Assembly: GCF_947305105.1 (NCBI RefSeq)
Contig: NZ_CAMZCS010000002.1
Coordinates: 1 to 64,000, forward strand
Direction: 5' to 3'
Length of the DNA stretch: 64,000 nucleotides
Source of the DNA: an uncultured Fibrobacter sp.
GTDB taxonomy: Bacteria > Fibrobacterota > Fibrobacteria > Fibrobacterales > Fibrobacteraceae
Shown in pieces: positions 1 through 9,231 of the stretch. The position numbers and the translations under genes were made by a program. The notes beneath the pieces are model-generated. The model ran no database searches. It was not told where the DNA came from and saw only the letters and a program-made list of their open reading frames with translations. The first letter of the stretch is position 1. Each line of letters starts with the position of its first letter.

Positions 1-16
1 CCAACCACTAATCACC
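1..16 (+). repeat. ACTAACCAC-type leader repeat, cut by window edge
   Basis: The window opens in a CCAACCACTAATCACC word. The same words occur at 18131-18174, 27786-27817, 30887-30910 and 57017-57065, each time shortly before a start codon on the + strand. Here the next start codon is at 51. Only the right edge of this copy is visible. Confidence 0.5.
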
Positions 17-50
17 TGAAGCGCCCACACCTCATTCCTAGAGGTTTTCA

Positions 51-461
51 ATGATTACAATTTCAAAAGACAACTACGAAAAAATCCTCGCGCATGCTGT
101 GAATAACCTCCCCGAAGAGGCCTGCGGGCTGATTGCGGGGCGCATCGAAGGTAGCGACAAGCATATCGAGAAGGTCTACCTGCTCACGAATATCGACCAT
201 TCGAACGAGCATTTTTCGCTGGACCCCAAGGAACAGCTTGCCGCCATCAAGGACATGCGTGCAAACGGCCTCTCGCCGCTGGGCAACTGGCATTCCCATC
301 CGGAATCCCCTTCTCGCCCGTCGGAAGAAGACAAGCGCCTTGCCTACGATAGCAGGGCGAGCTATTTGATCCTTTCTTTACAGGACCGCGAACATCCGGT
401 ACTGAATTCTTTCCACATTGAAGGTGATATTGCCACGAACGAAGGTCTCGTAATCGGCTAA
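51..461 (+). CDS. JAMM/MPN-domain metalloprotease (Mov34/MPN/PAD-1 family)
   Basis: This 136-residue protein is essentially one MPN (JAB) domain. The complete JAMM zinc signature is visible: Glu23 in the PEEACGL motif, then His81-Ser-His83-Pro, Ser91 and Asp94. Bacterial single-domain JAMM proteins remove C-terminal extensions from ubiquitin-like sulfur carriers (Mec+ type, in cysteine or thiamine/molybdopterin sulfur transfer) or cleave isopeptide-like bonds. The usual partners (ThiS/MoaD-like carrier, ThiF/MoeB E1, cysteine synthase) would lie upstream, outside the window, so the substrate is unknown. No signal peptide is seen, so it should be cytosolic. An AGAGG Shine-Dalgarno sits six bases before the ATG. 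The family call is strong; the role is inference. Confidence 0.88.
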   Translation: MITISKDNYEKILAHAVNNLPEEACGLIAGRIEGSDKHIEKVYLLTNIDHSNEHFSLDPKEQLAAIKDMRANGLSPLGNWHSHPESPSRPSEEDKRLAYDSRASYLILSLQDREHPVLNSFHIEGDIATNEGLVIG

Positions 462-476
462 AGATCTCCGTACAAT

Positions 477-525
477 GGTGCCTCTGGGGTTATCGTGAAA
501 TTCCTACCCTGGGGGCACTTTTTTA
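477..525 (+). terminator. rho-independent terminator after the JAMM gene
   Basis: GTGCC near 478 pairs with GGCAC ending at 518, with further G-T/G-C pairing in the arms, and is followed directly by TTTTTT. It starts 16 bases after the JAMM stop codon. Confidence 0.7.
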
Positions 526-634
526 TGCTGATTCGAGACTGCTTTGTTTTGCATCGGGGCGGGTGCCGTGTTTGTCTCGAAAATTTTTATTTTTGTGTGG
601 CTAATTTTAAGATTGTCTGAAGGCGAAAAGAAAG

Positions 635-2119
635 ATGTTCAAAGTAGGTTTTGATAACGCGGCGTACCTCAAGACGCAGTCCGAAAAAATTGCCGAGCGC
701 ATTGCGAAGTTCGGCGGAAAGCTTTACCTGGAATTTGGCGGAAAACTGTTCGATGACCATCACGCATCCCGCGTGTTGCCTGGCTTCGCTCCTGACAGTA
801 AGATCCGCATGCTTGAGAAAATCAAGGACAAGGCTGAAGTCATTATTGCAATCAATGCGGGCGACATCGAGAAGAACAAGGTCCGCGGCGACCTCGGCAT
901 TACCTATGACCAGGACGTGCTCCGCCTGATCGATGCGTTCCGCGGTTACGGCCTGTACGTGAGCAGCGTGGTGCTGACCCGCTGGCAGGAACAGCCGAGT
1001 GCGATTGCCTACCAGAAGAAGCTGGAAGGACTTGGCCTCAAGGTTTACCGCCACTACCCGATTGCGGGTTACCCGAGCAACATTCCTTTGGTTGTAAGCG
1101 ACGACGGTTACGGCAAGAACGAATTTGTCGAAACGACGCGCGAACTCGTCGTGGTGACGGCTCCGGGCCCGGGCAGTGGAAAGATGGCCGTGTGCCTTTC
1201 GCAGATTTATCACGAGAACAAGCGCGGCGTGAAGGCCGGTTACGCCAAGTTCGAGACGTTCCCCATCTGGAATATTCCGCTCAAGCATCCGGTGAACCTC
1301 GCTTACGAGGCCGCTACCGCCGACTTGAACGATGTGAACATGATCGACCCGTTCCACTTGGAAGCTTACGGACAAACTACCATCAACTATAACCGCGATG
1401 TGGAAATTTTCCCGGTGCTGAATGCGCTGTTTACGCGTATTCTTGGTGAATCTCCGTACAAGAGCCCCACGGACATGGGCGTGAACATGGCCGGCAACTG
1501 CATTGTCGATGACGACGCCGTTTGCGAGGCCGCGCGCCAGGAAATCATCCGCCGCTATTACAACACGCTTTGCGACGTGCGCAAGGGCAACGCGGAAAAA
1601 GACCAGATTTACAAGCAGGAACTCATCATGGAGCAGGCGCAGATCAGTACTGCGAATCGCCCGGTGATTGCTGCCGCAGTCCAAAAAGCCGAAGAGACCG
1701 AAGGTCCTGCTGTCGCTATTCAGTTGAATGACGGCACTATCATCACGGGCAAGACTTCGTCGCTGCTTGGAGCGTCTTCTGCAATGTTGCTGGATTCGCT
1801 CAAGCACCTTGCGGGTATTCCGGATGAGGTGCGTTTGCTTTCTCCGATGGTTATTGAGCCTATCCAGAACTTAAAAACCAAACAGCTTGGGCATAACAAC
1901 CCTCGTTTGCATATGGATGAGGTCTTGGTGGCACTTTCTGTTTGCGCACTGACAGACTACAATGCAAAACTTGCAATGGAAAAGCTTTCGGAACTGCGCC
2001 ATTGCGAGGTACATTCAAGTGTTATTTTGTCTCAAGTTGATGTGGGCGTATTCCGTCGTCTTGGTGTGAACCTTACCACCGAGCCGACATACCAGACAAG
2101 TAAATTATATCACGGATAA
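635..2119 (+). CDS. DUF1846 (UPF0371) family protein
   Basis: The 494-residue product matches the conserved DUF1846 family in length and in its N-terminal pattern: MFKVGFDN start, FGGKLFDDHHASRVLPGF segment, and a PGPGSGKMA glycine loop around residue 184. The family is widespread in bacteria with a P-loop-like, nucleotide-binding-type fold, but its reaction is not established. There is no signal peptide or membrane segment, so it is probably cytosolic. It stands alone, preceded by a terminator and about 110 bases of leader, and converges on the TSCPD gene only 22 bases after its stop. A weak purine-rich stretch (GAAGGCGAAAAGAAAG) precedes the ATG. The family call is confident; no function is claimed. 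Confidence 0.85.
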   Translation: MFKVGFDNAAYLKTQSEKIAERIAKFGGKLYLEFGGKLFDDHHASRVLPGFAPDSKIRMLEKIKDKAEVIIAINAGDIEKNKVRGDLGITYDQDVLRLIDAFRGYGLYVSSVVLTRWQEQPSAIAYQKKLEGLGLKVYRHYPIAGYPSNIPLVVSDDGYGKNEFVETTRELVVVTAPGPGSGKMAVCLSQIYHENKRGVKAGYAKFETFPIWNIPLKHPVNLAYEAATADLNDVNMIDPFHLEAYGQTTINYNRDVEIFPVLNALFTRILGESPYKSPTDMGVNMAGNCIVDDDAVCEAARQEIIRRYYNTLCDVRKGNAEKDQIYKQELIMEQAQISTANRPVIAAAVQKAEETEGPAVAIQLNDGTIITGKTSSLLGASSAMLLDSLKHLAGIPDEVRLLSPMVIEPIQNLKTKQLGHNNPRLHMDEVLVALSVCALTDYNAKLAMEKLSELRHCEVHSSVILSQVDVGVFRRLGVNLTTEPTYQTSKLYHG

Positions 2120-2141
2120 ACGCCGCTCTCCTTGCCATGAA

Positions 2142-2387
2142 CTAGGGCTCGCGACCGAGTACGGCGCGGGCTAGCTGGTCGGCGCAAGAAGTTGGCTTTC
2201 CGCCGCAGGTGTTGCCTAGGAGCTTTGCTGCAATATCTTCGGCGGTCATGCCTTCACAAAGCTTTGCGATAGCCTTCAGGTTTCCGTTGCATCCGCCCGT
2301 AAAGCGGATGTTTTTGATTTTGTCTCCGTCACGCGTGAACTGGATTGTGGTTGCGCAAACGCCTTTGGTTTTGAACGTTTCTTCCAT
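2142..2387 (-). CDS. TSCPD domain protein (TIGR03905 family)
   Basis: An 81-residue protein made of one TSCPD domain. It has conserved cysteines in GGCNGNL, LCEGM and NTCGG, and the family-naming segment near the C terminus, which here reads TSCAD instead of TSCPD. The same module occurs at the C terminus of some class II ribonucleotide reductases, where a metal-binding or redox role is suspected; the free-standing family has no proven function. The start is supported by CGAGG five bases before the ATG. It lies 42 bases downstream of the MATE exporter gene on the same strand with no terminator between them, so they may be cotranscribed. Confidence 0.8.
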   Translation of the reverse strand: MEETFKTKGVCATTIQFTRDGDKIKNIRFTGGCNGNLKAIAKLCEGMTAEDIAAKLLGNTCGGKPTSCADQLARAVLGREP

Positions 2388-2429
2388 GTGTGCCTCGGGG
2401 TGTTTTGGAAATAATAAAAAAACTCAGGG

Positions 2430-3773
2430 CTAAAATTTCTGCCGCTTGATGTTGTAGAAATAGATTCCCATGATGACCGCAATCGTGATGATCCAACTGA
2501 TGGGGTAGACGACCATCAGCGAGGCGAACGATTTGTACCTGGGGAACACGAAAATCACCCATAGAATGCGGATGCCGCAGACGCCCGCCATGCAGGTGAG
2601 CGCCGGAGGCAGGGATTTGCCCATTCCGGAAAGCGCTCCCGAAAACACGTCCAAGAAGACGTTGATTGCGAGGAGCCCTACTACCACGTACATGCGGATA
2701 GATGCGATTTCGATGATTTCGGTATTGGACGTGAATACACTCAACATGGGCCTTGCAAAAATGCAGCAGAGCGCGCTCAATACGATGGTGGAGGAGCTGC
2801 CGAGCAGGAGCGTCCAGCGGACCGTGCGGCGACAACGTTCCATGTTCTTTGCTCCGAAGTTTTGCCCCACGAAGGTCACGCAAGCCTGCGAAAAAGAACT
2901 CAGCCAGTAATACACAATGAATTCGTAATTCAAGGCGATGGACGAGGCCGCCACCGTCGCGGAACCGAGGCTGTTGATGGCCGACTGTAAACACACATTG
3001 CTGAACGAGAATACGACGCCGCGGAGCCCCGTCGGGAGCCCAACGTGCAGTATTCGGCTCAAGAAGAAGGGTGTCACGCGTAACTTCCAGAATTCCAGCT
3101 TGAAGGGACCCACCTCGTGCAATAGCATGTAGAACAAGGTAATCCCGCTGATGGTATTGGCTATGACCGTTGCAATCGCCACGCCAGCAACACCCATGTC
3201 AAAGCCCGCCACCAGAACCAGGTTCAGCGCCACATTGACGGCACCCGCTACCATGAGCACGTAAAGCGGCCGCTTTGTATCGCCTTTGCTGCGCAGGATG
3301 GCGGAGACAAAGTTGTAAATCATTACAAAGGGCATCCCCGCAAAGTAGATTTGCAGGTAAAGTACCGCCATGTCCAATACGTCCGAAGGCGTTGAAATCA
3401 GTTCGAGAATCGGCCTTGCAAAAAAAATTCCCACGAACGAGAGGAAAATTCCGCTAAAGAAAGCCATTATCACCGACGTGTGGACGCTGCGGGTCACGGA
3501 GCGGTAGCTGCGCGCGCCGATGGAGTTTGCCACCACCACGTTCGCGCCCACGGAAATCCCGACGAACAGGTTGATGAGCATGTTGATGACGAACGTGTTC
3601 GCACCCACGGCTGCCAGAGCCTTGTCGCCTGCGAACTGCCCCACCACAGCGACATCCGCCAAGTTGAACATCTGCTGGAAAATGCTGCTCAAGGCAATAG
3701 GAATGGCAAACCTCAGGATCTTTCTCCCGAGGGGCCCGTTCAGCATATCGATGTTCGTCTTTGACACGCCCAT
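2430..3773 (-). CDS. MATE family efflux transporter
   Basis: A 447-residue polytopic membrane protein typical of the MATE family (cation/drug antiporters of the inner membrane, about 12 transmembrane helices). Visible family features are the N-terminal GPLGRKILRFAIPIALSS entry helix, the FNLADVAVVGQFAG segment, and the half-repeat again at FSNVCLQSAINSLGS. Length is normal for the family. Substrate cannot be told from sequence; drugs, organic cations or small metabolites are all possible. Translation starts at the ATG at 3773 with a TAGG purine stretch just upstream. It ends 42 bases before the TSCPD gene and may share its transcript. Confidence 0.9.
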   Translation of the reverse strand: MGVSKTNIDMLNGPLGRKILRFAIPIALSSIFQQMFNLADVAVVGQFAGDKALAAVGANTFVINMLINLFVGISVGANVVVANSIGARSYRSVTRSVHTSVIMAFFSGIFLSFVGIFFARPILELISTPSDVLDMAVLYLQIYFAGMPFVMIYNFVSAILRSKGDTKRPLYVLMVAGAVNVALNLVLVAGFDMGVAGVAIATVIANTISGITLFYMLLHEVGPFKLEFWKLRVTPFFLSRILHVGLPTGLRGVVFSFSNVCLQSAINSLGSATVAASSIALNYEFIVYYWLSSFSQACVTFVGQNFGAKNMERCRRTVRWTLLLGSSSTIVLSALCCIFARPMLSVFTSNTEIIEIASIRMYVVVGLLAINVFLDVFSGALSGMGKSLPPALTCMAGVCGIRILWVIFVFPRYKSFASLMVVYPISWIITIAVIMGIYFYNIKRQKF

Positions 3774-3834
3774 GCATTACCTAGAAAACGGGCGTAAATT
3801 TAGTTTTTTACGCGTTGCAGGCTGTGTCTGTTTT

Positions 3835-6800
3835 CTACTCTACATTCACTTTGGCAATTTCTCCATCGATTCGGAGAAGGTAGGTTCCAGGTGCTGGAAT
3901 CACTATGGAGAAATTCTCTAATGTATAGCCGAGAGTAATTACGCGACCTTGAAGGTCCATCACGATGTACTTTTTGCCGGCCTTGGAACCTTCGACTTGG
4001 ACTGTTCGACCTACAGTTTGAATCACGAATCGAGGAGCCGCAGTCATAGCAATTGTAGTTGACGTCTTAGAAGACGAAGATTTTGCGCCACTAGAGCTAG
4101 ATTTTTTAACAGAACTGGAGCTGGAGCCTTTAGACGAAGAGGAGACTTTTTTGCTTGAGGAGGATGCTGCTTTACTAGAAGAAGCCTCTACTTCGCCTGA
4201 AGATGATGCGACTTCACTAGAAGAAGACTCTACTTTGCCTGAAGAGGATGCGACTTCACTAGAAGAAGACTCTACTTCGCCTGAAGAGGATGCAATCTCA
4301 CTAGAAGAAGACTCTACTTCGCTTGAAGAGGATGCCATGGAACTGCTGGATGGAGCCGGAATGTTCTTCGCAATTTCTGCGGCGTGTTTATTCAAGTATG
4401 CTGTATCGAATACAGGATGGAAATCCCCCGCTTTTTGGGTCCAACCATCGCCCGTGACCCATCCCTTGCTGTAGTCATGAAGCTTTTTAGCCAAGGTGAA
4501 GTCCGTAAATTCCTTTTCGGATACGGGCGTAGAACCATCCAATGCATTGATGGAATCCAAGTGGAATGCGTTATCGACCTGAATTACAACTCCTTCACGT
4601 TTGTAACTATAGAAAGGACTCGTTGAAGCCGTTCCCTTGCCCATGTTGAAGGAGTTGACCAAATTCACTTCTCCATAAACATCACCAATAATGCCGCCGG
4701 GCTTTCTTGAGGTTTTCAGTTCGCCAACATTATACGCGTTGTATATGTTAAGTGGACTCCTATTGGTCCCTACTAGGCCCCCGATATAGAGTCCTTCCAC
4801 AGAGCCCTCGTTGTACACATACGCCAAATCAATTTGACAATCATTGTTTGCCTCGCCAATCAGTCCACCAGCATGTTCCCGTGCGTAAATGGCTCCCTCA
4901 TGACTTGCATGTACAATGATTATTCTTGCAGAAAAAAGACTACCGACAAGTCCGCCAGCACTTTCTGAAGTACTAGACAAACGCCCCTTGTGGATTACAT
5001 TCACTAGTTCCAAGGTTCTCCATTCGTCCGATTCTCCGAAGAAATAACCGACAAGTCCACCAACCTTCGTTCCATCGGATTTGTTAGCCTGGTAAATCGT
5101 CGCTTCAACAATGCTTTCGCTGGTAACATTTTCCACGAAAAGGTCCGTTTTCCACTTGGAAATACCGACCAAGCTTCCAACCCAGCTGGCGGCCTTGAAA
5201 TAAGAATCCTTGATGTTCAAGTTCTTGATAGAGACAGTAGAAAATTCGTAGTTATCGCCTATGGATGCAAAAAGCCCTGCGCTGATCTCGTATTTGTCGT
5301 CATAGTAAAGTCCCGATATGGTATGCCCCTGACCATCAAAAGTCCCGCGGAAACTCTTGATTGGAGTCCATTCTTGGAAGAATGCGGTATCAGCCACATT
5401 CAGTTGGTCATCAATCGTCACGTTTTTGTTCTCTACGATGTCGGCAATCAACTTTACGCAAACAGCGCCGGGGGCAGTCCTGTTGTAGTCTTCTGCGAAC
5501 TGGTGAAGTTCATCGGCAGCACCGATTGCGTAGCAGCCGCCAGAGACCTGCGGAATATGCCACCATTTTGCATAAAAGACTTTTTCCCCGGAGGCTGTGT
5601 CGGGAATAGCTTCATACCGCTGGCCGGAATATTCGGCGTTGTCGTACCAACCCTTAAACGAATAATCCGCGCGAACAGGAACCGGAAGGGACAACGCTAT
5701 CCCATTGACATAGGAATCTGGATAGTCGACAGTATCGCCGTCAAAGGTGTATAGGACCAGCGGAGACGTTTTCACAGTGGCAGCACCACTGATGATCCCC
5801 GTAAGCTTAGGATATTCGTCCACACCGACTTCTTGGCCCCATACGGCTCCATCTATATTTTCATTCTTGTACATGTGCAAGGCGCTTGCGAGAGAGCCGT
5901 CCTTGATTTGATCTGCCGTTACCTCAAAATAAAGGGCCTTGTTTGAATCCGGATCTATAAACCCTTGAGTATTTTCGTAGCGGTAGGCGTTTCTATAAAC
6001 AACCGGAACATTATAGGGGGCATTGACTACGCCAACCCAGTCCCATTCTCCCGTAGATTTATTCTTGGAAAGCGCATAGGAATTTTCGATGCTGATGTGT
6101 GCAACGATGGAATCAGACCCTATGAAATGAAGTGAGGGGGTAGACCCGACCAGGCCTCTACCGCCCACATCGATGCTGTACGAATTGAGAATGTTCAACC
6201 TTCCCGTTGTATAGGCGACAAGGCTACCCACCCCCATGTCTGTCGTACGCGTGGCATAAGACTCGCTTACATCAAGAACACCGTCAAGGTGCGCTCCAAT
6301 CAACCCGGAAAAATGATAGTAGCCATCGGCAACGGCATCGCTGTGGCAATTCTTTACAATCACCCTCTTGCTGAGCGTATCAACTTTTCCAATCAGGCCA
6401 CCTGCATTTTCATTACTGCGTATATAAGAATCAGTAATACCGACGTTTATGATCTTTGTGGGGAAAAGCGAATCCCTGCTAAACACCGAGCCAAAAAGGC
6501 CCGCGTTTGCAACTGCCGAGTCGTTGAAATAAAGTCCCGAAATCGTGTGGCCCTGCCCATCGAATTCGCCATCGAATTCTTTTATGGGAGTCCACTGGAT
6601 AAAATCGTTTTCACCATCCCTGAGATGTTCTGCAGAGGCCATGACATTCTTGTTCATGGTAATGTCGTTGGTAAGTTTTGCACAGAAGGGAACGATGTTA
6701 TAAAGGGATGTATTTACGATGCTCGCAAAGCCGTAGAGTTCCTCTGTGGAACCGATCTGGTAACAACCGTCGACCATTTTAGGCGTCTTGGGTGTAAAGG

Positions 6801-8838
6801 ACGATGCCACTATGATACTGTCCTTGAAAGTCGGATATTTGTCGACCCATACGTTCTGCCCCCAAATGGAGCCGTCGGTACGCTCGCTCTTGTAGTCGTG
6901 CAGCAACTTGGCAACAGTTCCATCGCGGAATTCCTGTTCACTCACCCAAGTTCCGTCAGGACCTTTTTTCGCTCCGTAGTAAAAAACGTTAAAAGCGGAA
7001 TCCACGTCGCCTTCATCAGTCAAAGTTGCAGACGGGGGCTCCCTATTATACCAGTAATCGATAATAGGCATGTTGTATGAGTTTTCAATAGTAATCGTTC
7101 CATTGGCTCGACCGAATAAAGCAAAGTTGTAATCTTGGCAACAATTCATATAATTCTCGAAACGTCCCAAGTTATAGGAATTCGTAACGAGTAAATCGCC
7201 GGATACGTTACCGACAAAACCGCCTACAGAAACCCTAGCAGAGCCATGGGCTTCGTTGTACGAATGCGATATGGACGCATCACGCAGGCACCCCGCAAAT
7301 CCTCCCGCACTAGATCCCCACACGACACTGCCGCTGGTATGGCAATTATCGATATCCACCCCCGATCCATTACCCACAAGGGCTCCTATACAGCCACCGC
7401 CTTCGAAATATACGTTCTTGATTTCCAAGTTCTTGATGGTTGCCCTGTAGCGTTCTTTATAGGTGATGTACTTTTCTTTTACGGATCCGAAAAATCCCAT
7501 ATTACTCAATGTATCGTAACGATACAATCCCGAAATGCTCTTGCCGTTGCCATCGAATGTCCCGCAAAAATCCGAGATAGGAAACCAGGGCTTATACCCC
7601 TTTTCGGGGTCTTCATTCAAGGCGATGTCTGCCGTAAGCTTACCACAGGCGCAAGATTCTTGAATAGCTCCAGGGGCTCCATTCACTATGGCGGCAAAAC
7701 CATAAAGATCATCTTCTGTACGTATTTCATAACAGTCCCCTTTCTTTTTGGGGAGCGGAGTCCACATGGCATACAAATCTAGGTTACCCGTCGTCTTGTA
7801 CTCAATGCCTTCAATCGGATTCCCGGTAAGATTAGCATTGTTGAACCAGCCTAGGAAAGCGTAACCATCACGGACGGGAATCGGAAAAGTAATCCTGGAC
7901 CCCTTTATATAGCCGACGGCATAAATTTCATTATCCATGGTCACGTTATGCCAAGAAAGACTGTAGACCGAGTCTGTACCTGTATACCCAGTTACCGTTC
8001 CGCTGAATATGGGATGCGGATCGGTCCCTACGTTTTGTCCCCAGGCGCTACCGCCAAGGGAATTGTGAAGGCGTTGTGCGATTGAACCGTCGGCGAATTT
8101 AGAAGAATAGACCATTGTGGTGTTGGTACTGGAATAGACGTTATGCTCATAAGGCTCGTAGCTGTTGACTACCTTATTGATTGTTCCCGCATAAGCTCCG
8201 CCAATAAGCCCTACCTCCTTGATGATGGATTTCGGAGGGTGCGTATATGAATTCCGGACATAGAGTGGACCTTTATTCGCATTGCCGACCAGGCCTGTCG
8301 ACCCATAGTAACCGCGTACAAATGCGACACTATAGACATTGGATATCACGACCGTTCCTGTATCGATGTTACCGATGACTCCCGAAGCGCTTCTGCGGCT
8401 GAAAAAGTATGAATCCTCGATGCCTAGATTTTTGACAGTCACTGTATCTTCGTCCTTGGGCGGCTTGACGGACAGAATCAGGGCAGCATCTTCGTCGCCG
8501 TTCATGTAAAGGCCAGAAATGGTGTGGTACTGGCCGTCCAAGGTACCGCTGAATTTTTTCATCGGAGTCCAGGTTATAAAAGCCGAACCGTCGCCGTTGA
8601 GCGTATCGTTCGCAATCACGTTTTTGTTGACCACGATATTTGCAGTGAGTTTGCCACACGCCGCCATATTCTGCGCCATTCCGTTGCTTCCATTCACGAT
8701 GGAGGCAAAACCGTAAAGTTCTGCGGCTGTTCCAATTTGGTAACATCCGTTCGAAAGTTTGGGTGCTACAGGGGTAATGGATGTTGCGGCATAAACAGAT
8801 GCAGCAAGAAAAAAAGCGTGTATACAACCTAATCTCAT
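3835..8838 (-). CDS. giant modular beta-helix surface protein with Ser-rich linker and C-terminal sorting-like domain
   Basis: A 1667-residue secreted protein. A signal peptide (about residues 1-18) is followed by four homologous modules starting near residues 30, 366, 690 and 1100. Each opens with a GCYxIG..ELYGFA segment, contains a W-x-PI..F.GTFDGQGHTISGLY segment, then GLUG-like GGLVG turns expected to form a beta-helix, and closes on a WGQNVGxDxxPxF-like motif. Two Listeria-Bacteroides (InlB-type) repeats, with GYAFLGWF and DYSFKGWY cores, lie near 290-360 and 1030-1095. A poly-Ser linker follows at about 1500-1595. The last ~60 residues (core MDLQGRVI, then GTYLLRI) look like a type A sorting domain. 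It is probably an adhesin or substrate-binding protein on the cell surface; no catalytic motif is seen. No Shine-Dalgarno precedes the start. Confidence 0.8.
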   Translation of the reverse strand: MRLGCIHAFFLAASVYAATSITPVAPKLSNGCYQIGTAAELYGFASIVNGSNGMAQNMAACGKLTANIVVNKNVIANDTLNGDGSAFITWTPMKKFSGTLDGQYHTISGLYMNGDEDAALILSVKPPKDEDTVTVKNLGIEDSYFFSRRSASGVIGNIDTGTVVISNVYSVAFVRGYYGSTGLVGNANKGPLYVRNSYTHPPKSIIKEVGLIGGAYAGTINKVVNSYEPYEHNVYSSTNTTMVYSSKFADGSIAQRLHNSLGGSAWGQNVGTDPHPIFSGTVTGYTGTDSVYSLSWHNVTMDNEIYAVGYIKGSRITFPIPVRDGYAFLGWFNNANLTGNPIEGIEYKTTGNLDLYAMWTPLPKKKGDCYEIRTEDDLYGFAAIVNGAPGAIQESCACGKLTADIALNEDPEKGYKPWFPISDFCGTFDGNGKSISGLYRYDTLSNMGFFGSVKEKYITYKERYRATIKNLEIKNVYFEGGGCIGALVGNGSGVDIDNCHTSGSVVWGSSAGGFAGCLRDASISHSYNEAHGSARVSVGGFVGNVSGDLLVTNSYNLGRFENYMNCCQDYNFALFGRANGTITIENSYNMPIIDYWYNREPPSATLTDEGDVDSAFNVFYYGAKKGPDGTWVSEQEFRDGTVAKLLHDYKSERTDGSIWGQNVWVDKYPTFKDSIIVASSFTPKTPKMVDGCYQIGSTEELYGFASIVNTSLYNIVPFCAKLTNDITMNKNVMASAEHLRDGENDFIQWTPIKEFDGEFDGQGHTISGLYFNDSAVANAGLFGSVFSRDSLFPTKIINVGITDSYIRSNENAGGLIGKVDTLSKRVIVKNCHSDAVADGYYHFSGLIGAHLDGVLDVSESYATRTTDMGVGSLVAYTTGRLNILNSYSIDVGGRGLVGSTPSLHFIGSDSIVAHISIENSYALSKNKSTGEWDWVGVVNAPYNVPVVYRNAYRYENTQGFIDPDSNKALYFEVTADQIKDGSLASALHMYKNENIDGAVWGQEVGVDEYPKLTGIISGAATVKTSPLVLYTFDGDTVDYPDSYVNGIALSLPVPVRADYSFKGWYDNAEYSGQRYEAIPDTASGEKVFYAKWWHIPQVSGGCYAIGAADELHQFAEDYNRTAPGAVCVKLIADIVENKNVTIDDQLNVADTAFFQEWTPIKSFRGTFDGQGHTISGLYYDDKYEISAGLFASIGDNYEFSTVSIKNLNIKDSYFKAASWVGSLVGISKWKTDLFVENVTSESIVEATIYQANKSDGTKVGGLVGYFFGESDEWRTLELVNVIHKGRLSSTSESAGGLVGSLFSARIIIVHASHEGAIYAREHAGGLIGEANNDCQIDLAYVYNEGSVEGLYIGGLVGTNRSPLNIYNAYNVGELKTSRKPGGIIGDVYGEVNLVNSFNMGKGTASTSPFYSYKREGVVIQVDNAFHLDSINALDGSTPVSEKEFTDFTLAKKLHDYSKGWVTGDGWTQKAGDFHPVFDTAYLNKHAAEIAKNIPAPSSSSMASSSSEVESSSSEIASSSGEVESSSSEVASSSGKVESSSSEVASSSGEVEASSSKAASSSSKKVSSSSKGSSSSSVKKSSSSGAKSSSSKTSTTIAMTAAPRFVIQTVGRTVQVEGSKAGKKYIVMDLQGRVITLGYTLENFSIVIPAPGTYLLRIDGEIAKVNVE
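4187..4335. repeat. 42-bp tandem repeat coding for the Ser-rich linker
   Basis: About 3.5 copies of a 42-bp unit (14 codons, EVESSSSEVASSSG type) lie in tandem with few differences. They encode part of the poly-Ser linker of the giant surface protein. Because the unit is a multiple of three, copy-number change would alter linker length without breaking the frame. Confidence 0.85.
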
Positions 8839-8883
8839 ATTAAGTAATATATATTTTTCTCACTGCTTTTGTAGCCCCTCCAA

Positions 8884-9173
8884 GGTTGCAAATTCACCTT
8901 CAAAATGCTGTCCTTAGTCTAAAATCGTCAATTTGACCGCCGCAGCCTTGTAAAAAAAGAGCGGAAAGGACTTGACAAATTTTTAAAATGGCTCTGTCAA
9001 GCCTTTCCGTATTGCTGCGTTAAAAATCTTTATTGGCTGTAAATTGGCTGCGGTTTCTTGGCGGGCTCTGTCAAGCTTGGCTGTATGTTTGCGAACCTGC
9101 TGTGGTTATGCTGCGGCGGTCAAAATGACCGGAATAGCCTAAAAACATCATTTTCGGGGTGAATTTGCAGGTT
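8884..9173. repeat. imperfect 62-bp inverted repeat flanking a ~165-bp core
   Basis: Left arm 8884-8945 and right arm 9111-9173 are inverted copies of about three-quarters identity. The outer ends share TGCAAATTCACC and the inner ends share TTTGACCGCCGCAG exactly. The core holds a 15-bp hairpin (8962-9009) and a repeated GGCTCTGTCAAGC word (8990-9002, 9064-9076). No coding sequence is seen here. This is the main content of the 390-base gap between the two neighbouring minus-strand genes. It could be a non-autonomous (MITE-like) element or an invertible segment; neither is proven. Confidence 0.6.
8951..9009 (-). terminator. rho-independent terminator for the gingipain-like gene
   Basis: Read on the minus strand, CGGAAAGG then CTTGACA pair with TGTCAAG then CCTTTCCG. 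This gives 15 base pairs with one bulge and a 17-base loop, followed by CTCTTTTTTT. It lies about 220 bases beyond the stop of the peptidase-like gene and inside the larger inverted repeat. Confidence 0.65.
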
Positions 9174-9231
9174 TCATTCTTCTAATCTATTTTTTTTTCT
9201 GAAAAAGTATGACGGCTTTTTTTAGTGGACA

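Noticed and set aside
4187-4335. Possible CRISPR-like repeat
   Set aside because: The 42-bp units are contiguous with no spacers and lie in frame inside a Ser-rich linker.
8884-9173. Insertion sequence ends
   Set aside because: No transposase frame lies inside or beside the inverted repeat; kept only as a repeat of unknown type.
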